A stretch of DNA of 34,657 bases from Cytophagales bacterium (lineage in GTDB: Bacteria; Bacteroidota; Bacteroidia; Cytophagales; Cyclobacteriaceae). Below, piece after piece: positions 6,912 to 15,728 of the stretch. The position numbers and the translations under genes were made by a program. Location: the NCBI GenBank assembly GCA_016124425.1, contig WGNT01000055.1:1-34657 (forward strand). The letters run 5' to 3'. Below the pieces are notes generated by a model. That model worked only from the letters and a program-made list of their open reading frames with translations. It made no database searches and was not told the origin of the DNA. How positions within the stretch are numbered: position 1 is the first letter of the stretch; every line of letters begins with the position of its first letter.

Positions 6912-7712
6912 CTATAGCGATTCTATTTCTTCCTTATATGCTTTTATTGCCCGGAACATCGCCGAGGCAATGTAGGTTTGGCCATCTTTGCTGTTTAAGT
7001 ATTTTTCTTCAGTTGGATTAGAGAGAAATCCGACCTCTACCAATACGCTGGGCATACTCGTGGTCCAAAGCACATAAAACGGTGCTTGCTTAACCCCACG
7101 ACTTCTCCTATTCACCCGTGTTACGAAATCATTTTCGATTTTTTCCGCTAGTGACAAGCTGTTTGCGAAGTACGCCTTTTGCATGAGGTTGAACATCATG
7201 TACGATTCCGGTGACTTTGGATCAAATCCTTCGTAATTTTCCTCATAGTCGTCTTCCAAGAGAATAACCGCATTCTCTCTCTTTACGATTTCAAAGTTGG
7301 CACTAAAATTCTTGTTTCCCATCACAAACGTCTCTGTTCCATAGACACCGGATGTGGTTGTGGCATTACAGTGAATGGAAACAAACAGGTCTGCCCGGTT
7401 TCTGTTGGCGATATTTGGGCGTTCTTTCAGTGGAATAAAGGAATCCGTTTTGCGGGTATAGATCACTTCCACTTCCGGTAGCAACTCCCCAATGTATTGC
7501 CCCAATTTCAAGGCAAGGGAAAGCGCCACATCTTTTTCCTTACTAATCCTCCCGACCGTGCCCGGATCTTTACCGCCATGCCCGGCGTCGATCACTATAC
7601 GTCGCAACTTAAATTCTGACGTCTTTGTACCGGTAGGGAGAAATCCCGTCATAAACAGGGAAAAAGTAAGTAGGGTGATGACAAGAATATTTTTCGCTCT
7701 CCTTCGTTCCAT
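6912..7712 (-). CDS. N-acetylmuramoyl-L-alanine amidase (Amidase_3)
   Basis: A 266-residue zinc amidase that cuts the amide bond between muramic acid and the stem peptide. An uncleaved or weakly cleaved N-terminal hydrophobic segment (NILVITLLTFSLFMTGFLPTG, about residues 8-28) exports it. Zinc ligands and catalytic residues are visible: the His of VIDAGHGGKDPG, the Glu of RISKEKDV, the His of LFVSIHCNA, and the catalytic Glu of VLVEVGFLSN near the C-terminus. There is no LysM or SPOR domain. It is divergent from lptD across 64 bp; pairing an envelope hydrolase with an outer-membrane assembly gene is plausible for shared control but not shown. Confidence 0.93.
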   Translation of the reverse strand: MERRRAKNILVITLLTFSLFMTGFLPTGTKTSEFKLRRIVIDAGHGGKDPGTVGRISKEKDVALSLALKLGQYIGELLPEVEVIYTRKTDSFIPLKERPNIANRNRADLFVSIHCNATTTSGVYGTETFVMGNKNFSANFEIVKRENAVILLEDDYEENYEGFDPKSPESYMMFNLMQKAYFANSLSLAEKIENDFVTRVNRRSRGVKQAPFYVLWTTSMPSVLVEVGFLSNPTEEKYLNSKDGQTYIASAMFRAIKAYKEEIESL

Positions 7713-7776
7713 AAACTGTTAATAAGATTAACTTTACACAAAATTTGTAAATTTTTGAAGCAAACAGAAATAATCG

Positions 7777-10551
7777 GTGCATAATCTTAAGCTCGTTTTT
7801 CTTTCCTTAACGATTCTCCTTTATTTCCATAAGCCAGTATTAGGCCAAGAGCCACAGATTAGGCAGCCGGAAAGGGTGCTAATCGCCCCTGATTCCCTGA
7901 TAAATCCTGAGGTATTGCCCGATACCACACTTCCAGCCCTTCCAGATAGTATATTAAACGTAGACGACCTGATTTTAGCCGAAGATAGTGTAAAAGTACC
8001 GCCGGTTGGTGATATAGAAACGGTTATCAATTATTTTGCCGAAGACAGTATTGTGTCAGACTTTACCGCAAATAAGGTGTTTTTGTATAACGATGCCTGG
8101 TTTGAATATGGAGAGATACGCCTTGATGCCGATTATATCGTCATAGACTGGGAGAAGAGTGAACTCTTTGCTTCCGGTCTTCAAGACACTACCGGAGTGA
8201 TTCAGGGCACTCCCATGTTTAAAGAAGGTCAAAGTATTTACGAAATCCGCAAAGACATGCGGTATAATTTTAAAACAAGTAAGGCCATCATCACAGACGT
8301 AGTCACCCAGCAGGATGAAGGGTTGCTGCGGGGTGAGACAGTCAAAAAGGGACGGGATGGCAGTATCTACCTGAACAAGGGGTTCTATACTACCTGCGAT
8401 CTGGTGGAACCACACTGGCACATTTCTTCTTCCAAGATAAAATCTATTCGGGGCAAGCAAATTGTATCCGGGCCTTTCAACCTATATTTCAACGGCATTC
8501 CTACCCCCCTTGGGCTGCCCTTCGGAATTATTCCGGATACACCGGAGGAGCAAGTATCTGGTATTATTTTTCCGTCGTATGGACAGGAGCAGATTAGGGG
8601 CTTTTTTCTCCGCGATTTTGGCTACTACTTCGCCCTCAACGATTACATCCATACCAAAGTGACGGGAGAGGTATATTCTCTTGGAGGCTTTGGGGCCAAG
8701 ACTGCCTCCGTGTATAATAAACGCTACCGATTTAAAGGAGGATTTAATATTGACTATCAAAAATTCCAAAGTCCGGAAACGGCCGAGGTCCCACTCGAAT
8801 ACGATGCCTTCTGGCTTCGTTGGAACCATACACCGGAAACGCGGGGGAATTCCAGGTTTTCGGCTTCTGCAAATTTCGGGACCAAGTCCTACAACGACAA
8901 CATCCTGCAGCAGCAGAACTTCCAGCAAAACATGTCTTCGGACTTCTCTTCAAATATATCCTATAGTAAAACCTTTACGGGGACTCCGTTCAGCATGTCC
9001 GCCAATCTAAGGCACTCACAGAATCAGGTGACTGATGAAGTGAACCTTCTACTGCCCGATATCGCCATTAACATGAACCGGCAGAATCCCTTTAGAAACA
9101 TCAAGTTTGAGCCGCTCAAAACATTAAACATCGCCTGGAATTTCAACGCGCAAAACTCGATCAATAACCGCATCACCAATGAGTTTGGCGTGGATCCGAC
9201 GTTGTTGCAAACACAACTTGACGGATTCAACCAGCCAAATGCCCCAGACATTCTCCCATTTACCTTTGCCAATCTCCCACAACTCCTCCGGGAAGCAGAT
9301 AACGGATTTCGGCATACGGTACCCGTGTCCTCCAACTTCACGTTATTCCGATACTTCACCGGTACCGCGTCCATGAACTTTACCGAACTCTGGTATCTTG
9401 ATCGCATCAACTATTATTACAATCCGCAGGAAGGGAGACTTGACCAAATTCTTGAGCCCGGATTCAACCGCGTTGGATTTTACAACGCTTCCTTCAATAT
9501 GGCTACAAATATCTACGGGTTCTATACCTTTAAAAAAGGATCCAAAATAGAGGCTATCCGTCACCATGTTCAGCCAACATTTGGCTTCAACTCGACACCG
9601 GATTTTTCCGATCCAAGATTCGGATTTTATCAGGAAGTCCAAGTAGATGAATCGGGGAGGACGCAGCGCATCTCCCGCTACCAAGGCTTCATTTATGGTG
9701 GAGCTCCACTTGGTGAGTCAAAAGCCCTCAGCATCAATATCAGAAATGTGGTGGAGGCAAAGGTGAGGGCAGAAAGCGACACCGCTGAGGTACAAACCAA
9801 AAAGGTCCCTCTGCTACAGTCCTTCAATATCCAAACCAGCTATAACTTCGTCGCCGATTCATTCCAACTAGCCCCTGTGAATTTCACTACAAGGACGTCG
9901 CTCTTTGACAATAGAATTTCCGTGAACGTGACCGCAAGCCTCGACCCCTATGCGACAGGCACCTATATGCAACGGGGTGAGCCGGTAGTATCCAGAATCA
10001 ATGACTTTGCCTTCAGACGTGGACAGGGTATTGGAACGCTTCGCAATGCGTCACTAAACTTGAACGGAAGCATCAATCCGAGCAAAACCGAGAAATCCCC
10101 AGGCGAAGTAAGAGACGAACTTACAAATGACTTCTTAAATCAAGGCGGACAACTGAACGAGTTCGTAGAAAACGAAATAGACCGGATAGCGAATGACCCA
10201 AGCCAATATATTGATTGGTCCATCCCGTGGAACATGCAATTTGGATACAACCTTGCCTATAGGAAAGCACCAAATGGCACAACGAGTATAACCCAGGCAA
10301 TCAACATATCCGGAGACCTTAGCCTTTCGGATAAATGGAAGATAAACTTCAATTCGGGATTTGACGTGGCGGCAGGCAACATTACCCAGACAATGATAGG
10401 CATCGCGCGGGATCTTCATTGTTGGCAGATGAACGTAAACTGGGTTCCCTTCGGTAGATTTACCAGCTACAATATTGATATACGGGTGAAATCCAACATC
10501 CTTAGGGATTTGAAGGTGTCACGGCGAAGGTCCTTTTTTGATAGCTTTTGA
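7777..10551 (+). CDS. lptD: LptD-like outer-membrane LPS assembly protein
   Basis: A 924-residue outer-membrane protein with a GTG start directly followed by a signal peptide (HNLKLVFLSLTILLYFHKPVLGQ). A proline-rich linker comes next. An OstA/LptA-type beta-jellyroll follows at about residues 85-215 (NKVFLYNDAWFEYGEIRLDADYIVIDW, RGETVKKGRDGSIYLNKGFYTTC). The rest is a long beta-barrel with alternating aromatic and polar strands up to the RRRSFFDSF end. LptD inserts lipopolysaccharide into the outer leaflet with LptE. It is longer than the Escherichia protein (about 780), as in many Bacteroidota. The next gene is convergent with a 19-bp gap. Confidence 0.9.
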   Translation: MHNLKLVFLSLTILLYFHKPVLGQEPQIRQPERVLIAPDSLINPEVLPDTTLPALPDSILNVDDLILAEDSVKVPPVGDIETVINYFAEDSIVSDFTANKVFLYNDAWFEYGEIRLDADYIVIDWEKSELFASGLQDTTGVIQGTPMFKEGQSIYEIRKDMRYNFKTSKAIITDVVTQQDEGLLRGETVKKGRDGSIYLNKGFYTTCDLVEPHWHISSSKIKSIRGKQIVSGPFNLYFNGIPTPLGLPFGIIPDTPEEQVSGIIFPSYGQEQIRGFFLRDFGYYFALNDYIHTKVTGEVYSLGGFGAKTASVYNKRYRFKGGFNIDYQKFQSPETAEVPLEYDAFWLRWNHTPETRGNSRFSASANFGTKSYNDNILQQQNFQQNMSSDFSSNISYSKTFTGTPFSMSANLRHSQNQVTDEVNLLLPDIAINMNRQNPFRNIKFEPLKTLNIAWNFNAQNSINNRITNEFGVDPTLLQTQLDGFNQPNAPDILPFTFANLPQLLREADNGFRHTVPVSSNFTLFRYFTGTASMNFTELWYLDRINYYYNPQEGRLDQILEPGFNRVGFYNASFNMATNIYGFYTFKKGSKIEAIRHHVQPTFGFNSTPDFSDPRFGFYQEVQVDESGRTQRISRYQGFIYGGAPLGESKALSINIRNVVEAKVRAESDTAEVQTKKVPLLQSFNIQTSYNFVADSFQLAPVNFTTRTSLFDNRISVNVTASLDPYATGTYMQRGEPVVSRINDFAFRRGQGIGTLRNASLNLNGSINPSKTEKSPGEVRDELTNDFLNQGGQLNEFVENEIDRIANDPSQYIDWSIPWNMQFGYNLAYRKAPNGTTSITQAINISGDLSLSDKWKINFNSGFDVAAGNITQTMIGIARDLHCWQMNVNWVPFGRFTSYNIDIRVKSNILRDLKVSRRRSFFDSF

Positions 10552-10570
10552 AAAGTTTACCTTAGTTATA

Positions 10571-11788
10571 TCAGACAATTGCCCGCTCTATGGGCATCGT
10601 CATACATCGTGGACCACCCAATCCTCTAGACAGTTCAGAGGAAGGAATCTCCAGGACTTCTACCCCCACATCCCGAAGTGCCCTATTGGTGTGTTTGTTT
10701 CGGCTATAGGAGATCACCCGCCTAGGGCCAATCGTTAATACGTTTGCTCCGTCAAACCACTGTTCGCGTAGCGCATAATCCGGATTGCCATTTCCTGTAT
10801 GGATAATTTGGAGGTGCGGAATTTCTTTTTGAAGGATCGTGGCCAAGGGGTCCGTCAAGATTGTTTTCTTGATATGGACTTGGTCATTTTCATGTGCCTT
10901 ATACGTATAGACGCTGGTCTGCAATACCGCATCCAATGCATCCGGATAGGTAAGAATTAGATTTTCATCCAAGATGGTAAAGACTGTATCCAAGTGCATA
11001 AAGTTCCGCTTTGGGGGAAGCTGCACCATATACACCCGCTCAATCGTTCCCTCAGAGATTACCCGCTTTGCAAGGTGGTAGATGGCCTTTTCATCTGTTC
11101 TTTCCGAATGGCCGACTGCGATCGCTTTTTCAGAAAGGATGATCACATCCCCTCCTTCTATACAGGGAGGATTACTGTGATTTTCAATTGGGTATACGGT
11201 ATGAATGGTATCCTTGAAAAGTCTGTGTTGCTCAAACACGCTGCGGACCATATTTGCCTCCCGTTGCCTTTCCTCCTTCTTCATACTTGAAAAAAGGATG
11301 CCACCTGGGGTAACAGCTGCCGTATCCCGCTGAAAATACAAGTTGGGGCTGGGGGGTATCAAGTAGGCAAAGTCCATTAGCTCTTCCAGTTGCAGCCCAC
11401 TAATTTTACGCTTTGCCTCGTGCACCTTCAACCCAGCGATCAAAGCAGTCGCACATTCGGAGGTAGAAAGCTTCTCCATTAAATCTTCTACCAAGTGCCC
11501 AAGACGGTATTTTTGCAAGGCTTCTGTAAGCAACTGCTTCAGTAATGACTTGTTGGTAAGGATCTCCATTAATAGCTCATGAAACAGATACACTTTAGCT
11601 CCCGTCGCCTGGGTTAGAAGAGTACGAAAATAATCATGCTCCTTTTGCATCTCCTCTAAATAGGGGACATCTTCAAACAAAAGTAGGTGCTTGTTGTAAG
11701 GGGTTAGCCTGTCTATTTCTTTTCCCGGCCTGTGCATCAATACGGACTTTAACGTGCCGTACTCAGATTTTATTCGAAGATCTGTCAT
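10571..11788 (-). CDS. arcA: Arginine deiminase
   Basis: A 405-residue enzyme of the usual length that converts arginine to citrulline and ammonia. Guanidino-modifying-superfamily residues are visible: the substrate loop SVLMHRPGKEIDRLTPYN at the N-terminus, IEGGDVIILSEKAIAVGHSERT with the catalytic acid, NFMHLDTVFT with the catalytic His, and the nucleophile C395 in GGPRCMTMPIERAIV. No ornithine carbamoyltransferase or carbamate kinase gene is adjacent, so a complete deiminase pathway is not shown here. It stands alone with a 590-bp gap upstream, and I find no clear promoter in that gap. Confidence 0.95.
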   Translation of the reverse strand: MTDLRIKSEYGTLKSVLMHRPGKEIDRLTPYNKHLLLFEDVPYLEEMQKEHDYFRTLLTQATGAKVYLFHELLMEILTNKSLLKQLLTEALQKYRLGHLVEDLMEKLSTSECATALIAGLKVHEAKRKISGLQLEELMDFAYLIPPSPNLYFQRDTAAVTPGGILFSSMKKEERQREANMVRSVFEQHRLFKDTIHTVYPIENHSNPPCIEGGDVIILSEKAIAVGHSERTDEKAIYHLAKRVISEGTIERVYMVQLPPKRNFMHLDTVFTILDENLILTYPDALDAVLQTSVYTYKAHENDQVHIKKTILTDPLATILQKEIPHLQIIHTGNGNPDYALREQWFDGANVLTIGPRRVISYSRNKHTNRALRDVGVEVLEIPSSELSRGLGGPRCMTMPIERAIV

Positions 11789-12378
11789 GAAGTAATTCTT
11801 TGATAATTGCGCAAAAAATGGTTTGTACCCGTAATTTCGGAAAAAATTAAACAGGTTTTTCGGAAATTGGTCATGTTCGTTTAAATATATTTTGGCGACT
11901 CAACCGAAACAGGCCCTTGGAAGCCCTATGAACTAAACCGTACCCCGGCTCATAACTATAGAGACAGGTAAAAGGGACCGGGCATAAGCAGTTACCATTT
12001 TCCTATGACTGAAAAAGGATATGCTTATCAAGGCCCTTTCGCACAGCGTAGAAAGCTTCTTTTTATCAGAGTAGCTAAAAACCCGGTTTTTAAGATCTCC
12101 CTAAGACGTGTTCCTTTACATCACAAATTATTTATCGATGTGTAATCGATTTTTGCCAATTGCCCGGGATGTTTTGAAGTCGGCCATATTGTAATGGCCG
12201 ACCACTTTAGACAATGCGGCAACAGCTTGCCAAGCAGTAAAACAGTATATGTACTACCGACATTTTGTACCCGTCACGTAATAGGATCTCTTAATATTGC
12301 TCAGAATCTCGCCTAGCATCATGCTTACGCCGGAATAGAAATAGAAAGCCACCTTCAACTTCACCACCAAGAAGGGGG
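11789..12378. other. 590-bp gene-poor interval between arcA and tyrA
   Basis: No convincing gene is seen on either strand. It must hold the arcA promoter and the 3' end of the aromatic operon. Visible structure: a hairpin at 12179-12202; a short IR ATCGAT-N5-ATCGAT near 12134; a two-unit TTAAG/CTAAG direct repeat at 12089-12105 resembling the operators at 19550 and 21746; and one 46-codon plus-strand ATG frame at 12005-12145 with no recognisable similarity. It could be eroded coding sequence or carry an unrecognised small RNA. Confidence 0.5.
12179..12202. repeat. Perfect 9-bp inverted repeat with 6-nt loop
   Basis: GTCGGCCAT (12179-12187) and ATGGCCGAC (12194-12202) are perfect reverse complements around ATTGTA. 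There is no T-run on either side, so it is not a standard intrinsic terminator. It could be a protein-binding palindrome, a structured RNA or a remnant element. Confidence 0.6.
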
Positions 12379-13233
12379 TTACCTTCCCTTTTCCAAGTCC
12401 AAAATATCCCGGATCTTGTTCGCCTCTATCATGTCGTCCGTTAGTCCCTTATAATCTTCCTCAGCTATCTTGTCTCGGAACTGCTGCATATGGGAGATGT
12501 AAGAATCCATGGCTTCGAGTAAATTTTTCCGGTTTTCTATGAAAATTGGCGCCCACATAGCGGGAGAGCTTTTTGCAAGCCGCACGGTGGAGGCGAATCC
12601 ACTTCCAGCCATATCGAAAATGTGTTTCTCATCCGCTGTCTTATCAAGGACTGTCTTACCCAGCATGAAGGAGGTAACATGGGAGAGATGGGAAACAAAG
12701 GCCAGGTGAAGGTCATGGTCTTTCGGGTCCATGAATCGGAGCTTCATATTCATCAGTTCAAATAGCTCATAGGCCATACCTTTGAGGTGTACATCTGTCT
12801 TATCCATTTCGCAGATAATCATGACCTTACCGTCAAAAAGATCCTCTTCTGCTGCCTTTGGCCCGGAGTTTTCCGTTCCAGCGATCGGGTGAATCGCTAG
12901 GTAGTTTGCGCGTTTGGGATGGTTGGCCACTTTTTCGCAAATAAGCTCCTTTGTCGACCCAAAGTCAACCACTAGCGTCTGCTCTCCAGTGGTGGCCAGC
13001 GTATCTTCCAAAAGGGCCGATAAGGTGTCAACGGGCGTAGCCAGAACAACTACATCGGTATCCGGATCTGCTGCATTTTTAGCTTCACTGATCATGCCGA
13101 GCGAAAGCGCCTGCTCAAGATGATGTGGATTTTGATCATACCCAGTAAGCACCAGATCGGGTCTTTTTTTCTTTATAATGAGGGCAAAGGATCCGCCTAG
13201 CAGTCCGAGTCCTACGATATGTATCTTCTTCAT
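12379..13233 (-). CDS. tyrA: Prephenate dehydrogenase
   Basis: A 284-residue protein making the tyrosine precursor 4-hydroxyphenylpyruvate (or tyrosine from arogenate) with NAD(P)+. The N-terminal Rossmann motif is VGLGLLGGSFAL. HPIAGTENSGP at about residues 117-127 holds the catalytic-domain His, and FVSHLSHVTSFMLG is the conserved helix of the dimerisation domain. There is no fused chorismate mutase or ACT domain; the mutase is fused to DAHP synthase at 18138-19244. It is the last gene of the aromatic operon, separated from the aminotransferase by a 115-bp spacer. Confidence 0.92.
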   Translation of the reverse strand: MKKIHIVGLGLLGGSFALIIKKKRPDLVLTGYDQNPHHLEQALSLGMISEAKNAADPDTDVVVLATPVDTLSALLEDTLATTGEQTLVVDFGSTKELICEKVANHPKRANYLAIHPIAGTENSGPKAAEEDLFDGKVMIICEMDKTDVHLKGMAYELFELMNMKLRFMDPKDHDLHLAFVSHLSHVTSFMLGKTVLDKTADEKHIFDMAGSGFASTVRLAKSSPAMWAPIFIENRKNLLEAMDSYISHMQQFRDKIAEEDYKGLTDDMIEANKIRDILDLEKGR

Positions 13234-13348
13234 ATGTTTATAAGGGTTTTGTAATTGTCCTACGGAACCTCGCTTGGATTACAACCGCCTCGCTGTTGAA
13301 GTATTCCGTATGCTTGATAGTAGGTTTTTTTTTCGGTATATATGCTTT

Positions 13349-14509
13349 TTAATTTTGTGCGTCCGCTTTTACACGGTTTATTGCTTCCATGATATTGGCT
13401 TCAGAGACACATAGCGAAAAGCGGACATATCCTGCTCCGGCTTTTCCAAAAATTATCCCCGGTGTGACAAAGATGTGGTTCTCCTGTAGCAGACGGTCTA
13501 CCATTGCCAATGCATCGACATCCTTCCCTGCTTTAGTCCACACAAACAAGCCTCCTGCCTGTTTCAGAACGGTCAGTCCCATGGCTTCGGCTAGCTGCCA
13601 AACCAATTCCCTACGCTTGGCATAAATGGCATTATTCTGTTCAAACCATTCACTGCCTAGTTTCAACGCCGCAACTGCACCCTTTTGGATTCCCAGAAAC
13701 ATGCCGGAATCCATATTGCTCTTTACGCGCAGCACGGCCTGAAGGTACTCTTTTTTGCCCACTAGCATCCCCACCCGCCATCCTGGGATGTTAAAGGTTT
13801 TGCTGAGCGAATTCAATTCCAAGGCATGGTCTTTTGCACCGGGAACAGCTAACAAACTCATTGGTGTATCATACAGGACAAAGCTATAGGGGTTATCATT
13901 GATAATCAAAATTTGGTGCTTTTTGGCAAATGCCAAAAGGCGTTCGAAGAGACCCACGCTTCCGGCGGCTCCTGTGGGCATGTGGGGATAGTTTACCCAC
14001 ATCAATTTCACCTTCGTCAAGTCCATTTGCTCAAGGGACTCGAAATCTGGTTCCCAATTTCGCTCCTCGGAAAGGGTATAAAAGATCGGTTTAGCGTTTA
14101 AAAGTTGTGTGACAGCGCTATAGGTGGGGTAGCCTGGATCTGGAATCAATACTTCATCTTGCTCATTCAAGAACGCCATAGAGAGGTGCATGATGCCCTC
14201 CTTTGACCCCATTAGCGGTAATATTTCATTTTCTGGGTTTAGCGTGACGCCATAGCTTCTGCTATAAAAGTCTGAAACCGCTGACCGAAGTGCGGGACTT
14301 CCAATGTACGATTGGTACCCATGGGCGGATGGGTCGTTTGCTGTGTTGCAGAGTGCATCAGATACAGAGGAATGAGGAGGCAAATCTGGGCTACCTATTC
14401 CCATATTGATGACTTTATGCCCTGCGTCCCGCAACGCCTGTACTTCTTTGAGTTTTGTTGAGAAGTAATATTCCTGTACGTCCCCAAGTCTGTTCGAAAA
14501 CCCTTTCAT
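13349..14509 (-). CDS. Class I/II PLP aminotransferase of the aromatic operon
   Basis: A 386-residue fold-type I aminotransferase. The PLP lysine is in ELNSLSKTFNIPGWRVGMLVG at about residue 237. NYPHMPTGAAGS corresponds to the usual NPxNPTG, and the substrate-binding Arg is in YVRFSLCV near the C-terminus. Lying between pheA and tyrA, it probably transaminates phenylpyruvate and hydroxyphenylpyruvate to Phe and Tyr, or acts as a prephenate aminotransferase. Sequence alone does not separate these options from an aspartate or diaminopimelate aminotransferase. Its ATG overlaps the pheA stop as TAATG. Confidence 0.88.
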   Translation of the reverse strand: MKGFSNRLGDVQEYYFSTKLKEVQALRDAGHKVINMGIGSPDLPPHSSVSDALCNTANDPSAHGYQSYIGSPALRSAVSDFYSRSYGVTLNPENEILPLMGSKEGIMHLSMAFLNEQDEVLIPDPGYPTYSAVTQLLNAKPIFYTLSEERNWEPDFESLEQMDLTKVKLMWVNYPHMPTGAAGSVGLFERLLAFAKKHQILIINDNPYSFVLYDTPMSLLAVPGAKDHALELNSLSKTFNIPGWRVGMLVGKKEYLQAVLRVKSNMDSGMFLGIQKGAVAALKLGSEWFEQNNAIYAKRRELVWQLAEAMGLTVLKQAGGLFVWTKAGKDVDALAMVDRLLQENHIFVTPGIIFGKAGAGYVRFSLCVSEANIMEAINRVKADAQN

Positions 14510-15345
14510 TATTTTCTGTTTTGATATTCGCCAAATACTTTGACAGTGCCGAAGCTTTCAGTGATCAAGCGAATAGCTTCTTGGTAGCGGTCATAATTTC
14601 CGATCAGCGTGTCGATGAAGAATGCGTATTCCCAAGGCTTATTGATTACCGGTATTGATTGTATCTTGGTCAGATCCAAGTCATGTTCACTCATTAGGGT
14701 GAGCAATTTTGCCAGACCGCCTTTTTGGTTGTGTATGGTAATCTTTAGGGAAGCTTTTGTTGGAATTTCCTTTAAAACAGGTTTTTCCTTCTGAAGAAGG
14801 ATGAAGCGGGTAAAGTTGTTTTTTACGGTCTGGATATCCGCTGCAAGGATTTCTAGTTTGTAATAATCAGCTGCTTTCGGACTGGCAATGGCCCCTACGC
14901 CCAGTTGCTGTCCGTCGGCGATAAGTTTGGCTACATATGCTGTATCCACATCGTCTATCAGGGTGATATGCGGATACTGCGCGAAGAATACCTTGCATTG
15001 GAGAATGGCCATTGGGTGCGACCGGACTTCCCGTATATCGGAGAGGGTCTGTCCGGGCCATACTAGCAAATTGTGTGAGATAGGGAGGTAATATTCATCA
15101 AAAACAAAAAGATTATGACGGTCAATAATGTCATAATTAGGAAGAATGGCACCTGCAATAGAATTTTCAATAGCCATTACAGCGAAGTCCGCTGTTGTGT
15201 TTTCCACACTTTTGGCTACTTCCTCAAAGGTGTGGTAGCCTCCTACAGCAATATCTTCTCCGAAATACTGCTGGGCTACCTGATGGTGGAAGGATCCGGG
15301 AACGCCCTGAATGGCGATGGTTAATTGTTTGGTGCTTAACGTCAT
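14509..15345 (-). CDS. pheA: Prephenate dehydratase with ACT domain
   Basis: A 278-residue monofunctional PheA that converts prephenate to phenylpyruvate. The catalytic domain (about 1-180) has AVMAIENSIAG and the essential NNFTRFILL motif. An ACT domain (about 195-270) follows with KGGLAKLLTLMSEHDLDLTKIQSIP. In classical PheA the last segment is ESRP, which contacts allosteric Phe; here it reads QSIP, so feedback sensitivity may differ. There is no mutase domain. The gene is coupled at both ends: ATGA with the DUF486 gene upstream and TAATG with the aminotransferase downstream. Confidence 0.95.
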   Translation of the reverse strand: MTLSTKQLTIAIQGVPGSFHHQVAQQYFGEDIAVGGYHTFEEVAKSVENTTADFAVMAIENSIAGAILPNYDIIDRHNLFVFDEYYLPISHNLLVWPGQTLSDIREVRSHPMAILQCKVFFAQYPHITLIDDVDTAYVAKLIADGQQLGVGAIASPKAADYYKLEILAADIQTVKNNFTRFILLQKEKPVLKEIPTKASLKITIHNQKGGLAKLLTLMSEHDLDLTKIQSIPVINKPWEYAFFIDTLIGNYDRYQEAIRLITESFGTVKVFGEYQNRK

Positions 15346-15710
15346 TTCTTGAATATAAAGTAGACTGCCAAAACCAGAAAGCTGAAACCTATCAAGTGGT
15401 TCCAGCGAAAGGTTTCATTTTTGAAAAAAAGGAAAGAAAACAGCATAAATACTAACAAGGTGATTACTTCCTGAATGACCTTTAGCTCAATAAGCGAGAA
15501 CGGTCCTCCGAATTCTTTGTAGCCCAGCCTATTGGCGGGTACTTGGAAGAAGTACTCAAATAAGGCAAGGCCCCAACTGATAAAGATGATGGATAGTATT
15601 CCGAGATTTTCGAACCATTTTAATTCTTTAAATTTCAGGTGACCATACCACGCCATGGTCATGAATGCATTTGAAACCACCAATAGCAAAATTGCATATG
15701 TACCTCTCAT
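15342..15710 (-). CDS. DMT-type small membrane protein (DUF486)
   Basis: A 122-residue protein with four predicted membrane helices: YAILLLVVSNAFMTMAWYGHL, LGILSIIFISWGLALFEYFF, VIQEVITLLVFMLFSFLFF and LIGFSFLVLAVYFIF. The FQVPANRLGY motif after helix 2 is typical of the DUF486/DMT-like family, a four-helix relative of drug/metabolite transporters. It is embedded between aroA and pheA with an ATGA overlap to pheA, so it is clearly part of the operon. A role in moving aromatic amino acids or intermediates is only an inference. Confidence 0.87.
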   Translation of the reverse strand: MRGTYAILLLVVSNAFMTMAWYGHLKFKELKWFENLGILSIIFISWGLALFEYFFQVPANRLGYKEFGGPFSLIELKVIQEVITLLVFMLFSFLFFKNETFRWNHLIGFSFLVLAVYFIFKK

Positions 15711-15728
15711 TGCTCAGGAACCTCGGTT

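Noticed and set aside
8056-10419. Several open frames antisense to or out of frame with lptD
   Set aside because: They lack recognisable domains and are expected shadows of a long coding frame that has a signal peptide and beta-barrel pattern.
12005-12145. 46-codon plus-strand frame in the arcA-tyrA gap
   Set aside because: No recognisable similarity, no ribosome-binding or promoter signal in the right place; length is within chance.
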